From: Carboxylicivirga sp. | GTDB taxonomy: Bacteria > Bacteroidota > Bacteroidia > Bacteroidales > Marinilabiliaceae | Length of the DNA: 64,000 nucleotides | Direction: 5' to 3' | Assembly: GCA_025210475.1 (NCBI GenBank) | Contig: JAOARW010000025.1 | Span: forward strand, 1 to 64,000 | Shown here: positions 59,665 to 64,000 of the stretch, one piece after another | Layout of the letters: the number at the start of each line of letters is the position of its first letter | Numbering within the stretch: the stretch's first letter is position 1 | Position numbers and translations under genes: made by a program | The notes under the pieces: model-generated | What the model saw: the letters and a program-made list of their open reading frames with translations, nothing else | Told to the model about the DNA's origin: nothing | Databases searched by the model: none

Positions 59665-59826
59665 TGGTTATTATTTAACGACAATATCATTTATCTTCTT
59701 ATTTTTCCATTTACCCATGCAGGCATCAATTCTCAAATATATCGAACATGGATTGATAAGAAAAAATTCATGAAGTAAATTTTAACTTTTCTTTACAAAA
59801 ATAATACCAAACATTTCATTTTGAAA

Positions 59827-59858
59827 CAAAAAAAGGGTGGCTAATATTAACCACCCCC
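59827..59858 (-). terminator. intrinsic terminator after fabG
   Basis: GGGTGG and CCACCC form the base of a stem through TAATATTA and are followed on the minus strand by seven T residues. It lies 22 bases past the fabG stop. Confidence 0.85.
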
Positions 59859-59879
59859 TAGGTATATTGTATAAAAATA

Positions 59880-60626
59880 TTACATATTCATACCACCACA
59901 AACATGAATGGTTTGACCACTCACATATGCAGCAAGATCCGATCCTAAGAAAACACAGATATTCGCCACATCTTCTGGTGTACCTCCGCGCTTCAATGGA
60001 ATCTTCTGCTCCCAATCCTTCTTCACATCCTCTGGCAATTTACCAGTCATTTCTGTGATAATGAATCCAGGAGCAATAGCATTACTACGAATACCACGCG
60101 AACCTAATTCTTTAGCTATCGACTTGGTGAAACCAATCATACCCGCCTTTGATGCAGAATAGTTAGCCTGACCAGCGTTACCGCTCACACCTACAACCGA
60201 GCTCATATTCACGATTGAACCAGAACGCTGGCGCAACATGGTTGGCTGAACAGCTTTAGTGAAGTTAAATACCGATTTTAAGTTCACATTAATCACAGCA
60301 TCCCACTGATCTTCTGTCATACGCATTAATAAAGTATCTTTTGTGATACCTGCGTTATTAATTAAAATATCAATCGTTCCAAAATCCTTTACGATTTCAG
60401 CAACTACTTTCTGAGTATCGTCAAAATTACTTGCATCAGAAGCATAACCTTTAGCTTTCACCCCAAGTGCTTCAAGCTCTTTTTCTGTTTCCTGAGCTGC
60501 TTCGTTAATTACCAAATCAGTAAATGCCACATTACAACCTTCTTGTGCAAAACGGATAGCAATTGATTTACCAATGCCGCGTGCAGCACCTGTTACAATA
60601 GCTGTCTTTCCTTCTAGTAACTTCAT
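59880..60626 (-). CDS. fabG: 3-oxoacyl-[acyl-carrier-protein] reductase
   Basis: FabG is the NADPH-dependent reductase of fatty-acid elongation. The 248-residue short-chain dehydrogenase starts MKLLEGKTAIVTGAARGIGK with the TGxxxGIG cofactor motif. NNAG is at residues 90-93, the catalytic Ser is in NMSSVVGVSG (Ser143), and the pair Tyr156 and Lys160 is in YSASK. The NAGQANYSASKAG block is typical of FabG rather than general dehydrogenases. No other fab gene is beside it. A terminator follows. Confidence 0.95.
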   Translation of the reverse strand: MKLLEGKTAIVTGAARGIGKSIAIRFAQEGCNVAFTDLVINEAAQETEKELEALGVKAKGYASDASNFDDTQKVVAEIVKDFGTIDILINNAGITKDTLLMRMTEDQWDAVINVNLKSVFNFTKAVQPTMLRQRSGSIVNMSSVVGVSGNAGQANYSASKAGMIGFTKSIAKELGSRGIRSNAIAPGFIITEMTGKLPEDVKKDWEQKIPLKRGGTPEDVANICVFLGSDLAAYVSGQTIHVCGGMNM

Positions 60627-60793
60627 ATTTTTTTATTTATAAGTTTTGATGAACCTCGCTTCAATGACCCGTTCATCATTACAATAAATTAGTGCGTTAA
60701 ATTTGCAGTTAAGCCACTCCTCAACTAACTGTTTCAAACTTAACCCGACAAAAATAGAACAATTCTTATCTTTTCGCTATTTTTTTAGATTAA

Positions 60794-61363
60794 TTAGTCC
60801 AATGCAAAGCGATAACCCACAGAGAAAGTGATGGGCAGCATCTTTTGATCAAACTCCACCCCATAATCATCTTCCAACATATCTATGTAATCATCCACCT
60901 CTGCCTTTCGAAACGGAACCATCAATGCAAATGACCAATACCCACTCTTAAATGGGTGCTTACCTGTATCGATACCAAATCCCACAGTAGGACCATAAAA
61001 TAGTTTATTAAAATTATCAGCCCCTTCTACCTTAACGGCAGCATTGTAACCATACATGCCCAACAGATAGAAATTTGTTCCCGATTGCTTTTTAGGTAAA
61101 AAGCGAGCCTTCACACCAACATTATAACCAAAGCCAGCGATGGCATGACCGGCACCACCAAATAAACCAATATTATCATTCATGTAGTAAAGCAAATTAG
61201 CTCCAATGCCACCATAATCCTGCCCCAAGCCCAAGCCCAAGGACATCGTTTCTGCTAAATTATCAATTTCGCTCGTATCATTCTGAAGCGTTAAATTTTG
61301 TGCTTTCAAGGATAAGCTCAAGGATAGTAAGATACCAAGCATCAACATTACATTCTTATTCAT
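60794..61363 (-). CDS. small outer-membrane beta-barrel-like protein
   Basis: A 189-residue exported protein with a signal peptide (MLMLGILLSLSLSLKAQ). The mature part has alternating strands and turns: LAETMSLGLGLGQDYGGIG, GLFGGAGHAIAGFGYNVG, GTNFYLLGMYGYNA and ITFSVGYRFALD, which ends in an aromatic residue and an acidic last residue. This is the pattern of a small 8- to 10-stranded barrel of the porin-like group. The function is unknown. A 13-bp inverted repeat overlaps its -7 promoter box just upstream, suggesting regulated expression. Confidence 0.75.
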   Translation of the reverse strand: MNKNVMLMLGILLSLSLSLKAQNLTLQNDTSEIDNLAETMSLGLGLGQDYGGIGANLLYYMNDNIGLFGGAGHAIAGFGYNVGVKARFLPKKQSGTNFYLLGMYGYNAAVKVEGADNFNKLFYGPTVGFGIDTGKHPFKSGYWSFALMVPFRKAEVDDYIDMLEDDYGVEFDQKMLPITFSVGYRFALD

Positions 61364-61368
61364 GTATT

Positions 61369-61415
61369 TATTGTTTAGGTTAATTTTGATGTAAATATAG
61401 CAAACCTAAACAATA
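61369..61415 (-). promoter_or_regulatory. 13-bp inverted repeat over the promoter of the small barrel gene
   Basis: TATTGTTTAGGTT (61369-61381) and AACCTAAACAATA (61403-61415) are perfect inverted repeats with a 21-base spacer. The right arm contains TAGGTTTG (61408-61401 on the minus strand), an exact -7 box. The left arm ends 6 bases before the start codon. Arms are three helix turns apart, as for a dimer of a repressor. Confidence 0.55.
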
Positions 61416-61562
61416 GAAAGAATATAAGTATTTTGTTTAGCTAAAACAGACAAATGCTAAAATTACATGCGATACCGAATTTGCGTGCAATCCGAATTTG
61501 ATTCTAATCCGTGATCCTCCATGATCCTTTTAACATTCACAACGGTAATTATAAATAAAAAT

Positions 61563-61592
61563 AACCTGCAAGTCGAAACTTACAGGTTTTTC
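61563..61592 (-). terminator. terminator after tRNA-Arg
   Basis: AACCTG and CAGGTT, with inner AGT and ACT pairs, form a stem just past the tRNA 3' end; the minus strand continues with ATTTTATTT. The T run is interrupted, so the call is moderate. Confidence 0.6.
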
Positions 61593-61596
61593 TACG

Positions 61597-61670
61597 TGAT
61601 CTTGAAGGGACTCGAACCCCTAACCTCCTGGGCCGTAACCAGGTGCTCTATCCAATTAAGCTACAAGACC
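61597..61670 (-). tRNA. tRNA-Arg (anticodon ACG)
   Basis: The minus strand folds as a standard cloverleaf of 74 bases: acceptor GGTCTTG with CAAGATC, an anticodon stem CCTGG/CCAGG with loop TTACGGC (anticodon ACG at 61634-61636), and a T arm with TTCGAGT. The discriminator is A, and CCA is not encoded, so it must be added after transcription. The first anticodon base A is expected to be edited to inosine by TadA to read CGU, CGC and CGA. It has its own strong promoter. Confidence 0.95.
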
Positions 61671-61716
61671 ATTGTTTTTTTGTTTTGTTTGTGAACCATT
61701 GTTCTCAAATGCGGTG

Positions 61717-61748
61717 CAAATATAGGCTTTTATTGACGAAACCGCAAA
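61717..61748 (-). promoter_or_regulatory. promoter of tRNA-Arg
   Basis: On the minus strand TTTG (61748-61745), a 20-base spacer and TATATTTG (61724-61717) match the Bacteroidota consensus completely, 46 bases before the tRNA 5' end. Confidence 0.75.
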
Positions 61749-61823
61749 ATGTTTTTACAAAAAATTTACAATTATTTTTCATCAGAGTACAGCAACCACA
61801 AGGCTTATAGAGTTTTGCAACAT

Positions 61824-61852
61824 AAAAAAAGGCCGCAAAAAATTTGCGACCC
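61824..61852 (-). terminator. intrinsic terminator after the NigD-like gene
   Basis: The minus strand has GGTCGCAAA and TTTGCGGCC separated by TTT, then seven T residues, 19 bases past the NigD-like stop. Confidence 0.85.
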
Positions 61853-61871
61853 TTGAGCTACCAAACTCTAT

Positions 61872-62624
61872 TTATTGAACTGACTCCGTTATAGGCCTGT
61901 CCGAAAACTGTTTTACTTTTGGTTCCGGCTCCTGTTCGTACTCATACGTCAGCACCTTGTTATATTGGTACTCGCCGTTTTTATCGAGGCTACGAACAAA
62001 AATATCCACCGAATTTTGTCCATCTTTCTGCAATTCCGAAATATCAATTGAAGCAATACCCCACTGTAAATAGTTGTATGGATCATTATTCTTGTTGTGC
62101 TTCAACTCAAGTATTATTTCACCATTTTCTGTTTCCAAATCTTCGGTATCCTTCACCAAATTAATAAAGTGAACATAACCAGGGCCTCCACCATATTCAA
62201 ACTGAACATTTAAATAATCATCGGTAAACCAGGTATCGGTAATGGTTACCGGGTCGTTTCCAATCGAATCCTTAACTTCTTCCGAAGTATCTTCATCGAA
62301 ATTAAATATCGGCTTCGTTAATAATTCCGATATGCCATTGATCTTAACGTAATAGTCATAAGCTTCCTGATCGTCAGCATCGCCTAATACGGTATAATTG
62401 ACCAATATACGCATACCATCCTCCACACTTCCGGGAGATACATTACTTGCGGATGGCCAAAGCGCATCGCCGCCATCTGTTACTACATAGAAATAATCAT
62501 CTGTTTCAACTACTGTTCCTGTCGTTACCCAGAAATCGCCCAATGAGTAACCATCATCATCTGAACAACTAAATGTTAAGATTCCAACTAACGCGAATAA
62601 AATTCCAAATTTCAACTTTTTCAT
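61872..62624 (-). CDS. NigD-like lipoprotein
   Basis: A 250-residue lipoprotein of the NigD-like family of Bacteroidota. The signal MKKLKFGILFALVGILTFSC ends in a lipobox with Cys20, followed by SDDDGYSLGDFWVTTGTVV. A typical OB-like N-terminal part (FYVVTDGGDALWP, VEDGMRILVNYTVLG) and a beta-rich C-terminal part (YLNVQFEYGGG, YLQWGIASIDISEL) match the family. NigD-like proteins are named after a gene in a Bacteroides bacteriocin-immunity region, but their function is generally unknown. It ends with an acidic, proline-containing tail. It stands alone, with a terminator after it. Confidence 0.88.
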   Translation of the reverse strand: MKKLKFGILFALVGILTFSCSDDDGYSLGDFWVTTGTVVETDDYFYVVTDGGDALWPSASNVSPGSVEDGMRILVNYTVLGDADDQEAYDYYVKINGISELLTKPIFNFDEDTSEEVKDSIGNDPVTITDTWFTDDYLNVQFEYGGGPGYVHFINLVKDTEDLETENGEIILELKHNKNNDPYNYLQWGIASIDISELQKDGQNSVDIFVRSLDKNGEYQYNKVLTYEYEQEPEPKVKQFSDRPITESVQ

Positions 62625-62768
62625 GCGATTACATTTTTAATAAAACTTTCACTCTATCATAGGGTTATAAAGATCGTGCCAACAATTGCACTTTTACATT
62701 GATTAACTATTTAGAGGCATTTTTAAGAATATGGTTGCGTGGTTTCGAAAATCTCTATTAAAAATTCA

Positions 62769-62799
62769 TTGGATTTTCAACTGTATAAAACTAATTTTG
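62769..62799 (+). promoter_or_regulatory. promoter of the M23 peptidase gene
   Basis: TAATTTTG (62792-62799) exactly matches the -7 box; TTG at 62769-62771, 20 bases upstream, is the -33 element. An AAGGAG Shine-Dalgarno-like site lies near 62817 before the ATG at 62832. Confidence 0.6.
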
Positions 62800-62831
62800 G
62801 TTGTTTTTTAATCGATAAGGAGAGGTAGGCT

Positions 62832-64000
62832 ATGAAGCATGTTGCTTTATTTATATTCGCATTTTTATTTTCACTACATACAATAGATGCCCAGCAAGCA
62901 GATACAGAACGCTTTGTTAAACCAATGAAATTGAAACCTTCCGTCAGTGGTAGTTTTGGCGAGTTGCGTTCTAACCACTTTCACTCAGGGCTCGATTTAA
63001 CAACCAACCAAAAAACAGGTTATCGCATCTATGCCTCTGACAAAGGTTATGTGTCGCGCATTAAGGTGTCGCCTTATGGCTATGGCAAGGCTATTTACAT
63101 CAACCATGAGGGTGGCTACACCACTGTTTACGCTCACCTTGATCGATTCGCGTCAAAAATTGATTCCATCGTAAAAGCCGGTCAATACAACAATCAATCG
63201 TATTCGTTCGAGCAGTTTTACAAGCCAGGAGAGATACCCATTGAACGTGCTGAGGTAATTGCCTACAGTGGTAATTCTGGCAGTTCAGGTGGCCCTCATC
63301 TGCATTATGAAGTGCGCGACCAGGCCAGTCAGAAACCCATTAATCCATTATTCTTCAGAGATGATATTGAAGATGATGTTCGTCCACAAATTCAGGGGAT
63401 GAAACTCTATTGCTTATCGGATGATGCCACCATTAACAACCTGAACAAGGATAAATACACTCCTGTAGTTTTTTACGAAAAAAGCTTTCATCCCAAAGGC
63501 ACAAAAAGTTTTAAAGCCCATGGTAAGATTGGTGTTGGTGTTCAGGTACTGGATTATTTTACCGATAGCTGGCGAAAATGCGGCATCACCTCCATCGATT
63601 TATTTGTAAACGATTCATTGATTTACAATTTCAACATGCAAAAGTTTAGTTTTGCCGAATCGCGCTACATCAACTCGCACATCGATTACGCTGAAAAGAT
63701 CAGAAGTGGAAAGGTGATTCAGAAAAGCTGGGTAGAACCCAATAATCAGTTAAGCCTTTATGGAGCTAAAAACACTTATACCGATATTATTAAGCCTGGT
63801 GATCAAAAGCACTTTAAATACGTCATTAAAGATTACGCCGGCAATACATCGATCCTGCGTTTTAATATCGAAGGAATTAAAGCACCTGCAACCCAGACAA
63901 AGAAAAAGCCGCCTTTAATGGCTATCAATTTCGAAAAGAGTTATAAGCTCGACACCCTTGGCATGCAGGTAAACCTGGCTGCTAAAACTTTTTATACCAA
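62832..64000 (+). CDS. M23 family metallopeptidase, cut by the window end
   Basis: The reading frame is open from an ATG at 62832 to the last base, so at least 389 residues are coded and the end is missing. A signal peptide (LFIFAFLFSLHTIDAQ) is followed by a LytM/M23 peptidase domain: His51 and Asp55 in HFHSGLDLTT, and His156-Leu-His158 in GGPHLHYEVRD, the zinc ligands of peptidoglycan endopeptidases. HEGGYTTVYAHLDRF is also typical. Residues beyond about 190 form another beta-rich domain. The enzyme would cut cross-links in the cell wall from the periplasmic side. No partner gene is visible inside the window. Confidence 0.9.
   Translation, partial: MKHVALFIFAFLFSLHTIDAQQADTERFVKPMKLKPSVSGSFGELRSNHFHSGLDLTTNQKTGYRIYASDKGYVSRIKVSPYGYGKAIYINHEGGYTTVYAHLDRFASKIDSIVKAGQYNNQSYSFEQFYKPGEIPIERAEVIAYSGNSGSSGGPHLHYEVRDQASQKPINPLFFRDDIEDDVRPQIQGMKLYCLSDDATINNLNKDKYTPVVFYEKSFHPKGTKSFKAHGKIGVGVQVLDYFTDSWRKCGITSIDLFVNDSLIYNFNMQKFSFAESRYINSHIDYAEKIRSGKVIQKSWVEPNNQLSLYGAKNTYTDIIKPGDQKHFKYVIKDYAGNTSILRFNIEGIKAPATQTKKKPPLMAINFEKSYKLDTLGMQVNLAAKTFYT

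Overview
The window is a chromosomal segment from a Bacteroidota bacterium, most likely an anaerobic or facultative member of the Marinilabiliales/Prolixibacteraceae type; this placement is inference. The evidence is: AT-rich DNA with promoters of the Bacteroidota form (TTTG, about 20 bases, TAnnTTTG); two TonB-dependent receptors; gliding/type IX secretion genes gldF and gldG and a protease with a type IX C-terminal sorting domain; NigD-like, DUF4465 and DUF6340 lipoproteins; and a complete acetate plus butyrate kinase/transferase set. No phage, CRISPR array, complete insertion sequence or rRNA operon is visible. One tRNA gene (Arg, anticodon ACG) is present.

Layout. 0-4 kb (minus strand): a 2-hydroxyacid dehydrogenase, a YjbQ-type protein and the two-subunit indolepyruvate:ferredoxin oxidoreductase (iorA, iorB). 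4.1-4.9 kb: a Fic-domain gene that meets, tail to tail and overlapping by 11 bases, an unlisted 55-codon gene on the opposite strand carrying the S-x-x-x-E-G inhibitory motif of Fic antitoxins. 5-10.5 kb: a TonB-dependent receptor, a response-regulator/PP2C phosphatase and a secreted subtilisin. 10.5-13.6 kb: the queuosine precursor genes queC, queE and queF, preceded by a well-formed preQ1-I riboswitch that appears to act on a 29-codon leader reading frame coupled to queC; a decayed four-helix-bundle gene separates queE from queF. 13.6-20 kb: OsmC, a SulP anion transporter, a phosphoesterase, polyphosphate kinase, a SixA-like phosphatase and an SPL-type radical SAM protein. 20-24 kb: an AlaX-like editing protein, mnmA, two small envelope proteins, dnaN.

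24.6-29.4 kb is one minus-strand operon, surE - small membrane protein - lpxB - gldF - gldG, driven by a strong promoter that also fixes the surE start. 29.5-35.4 kb holds an SLC13-type transporter, a U32 RlhA-type RNA hydroxylation protein and a second TonB receptor. 35.5-43.9 kb is a plus-strand operon (adhesin-like protein, Xaa-Pro aminopeptidase, glycosyltransferase, thioredoxin-like protein, DUF4465 lipoprotein) facing a type-IX-secreted trypsin-like protease. 43.9-50.9 kb: a cation/proton antiporter followed by buk, ptb, ackA, an unusual 3-hydroxyacyl-CoA dehydrogenase-like gene and pta, which together turn acyl-CoAs into acetate, butyrate and ATP. The same 13-base palindrome core lies upstream of both iorA and pta, hinting at shared control of these energy genes.

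50.9-64 kb: a long non-coding gap, a secreted TonB-C/plug fusion protein behind an inverted repeat, an orphan antitoxin-like gene, a nitrilase-family amidase, a YitT transporter, a BamA/TamA-family barrel, a DUF819 protein, dacB, a DUF6340 lipoprotein, fabG, a small barrel protein behind a 13-base inverted repeat, tRNA-Arg, a NigD-like lipoprotein and an M23 peptidase cut by the window end.
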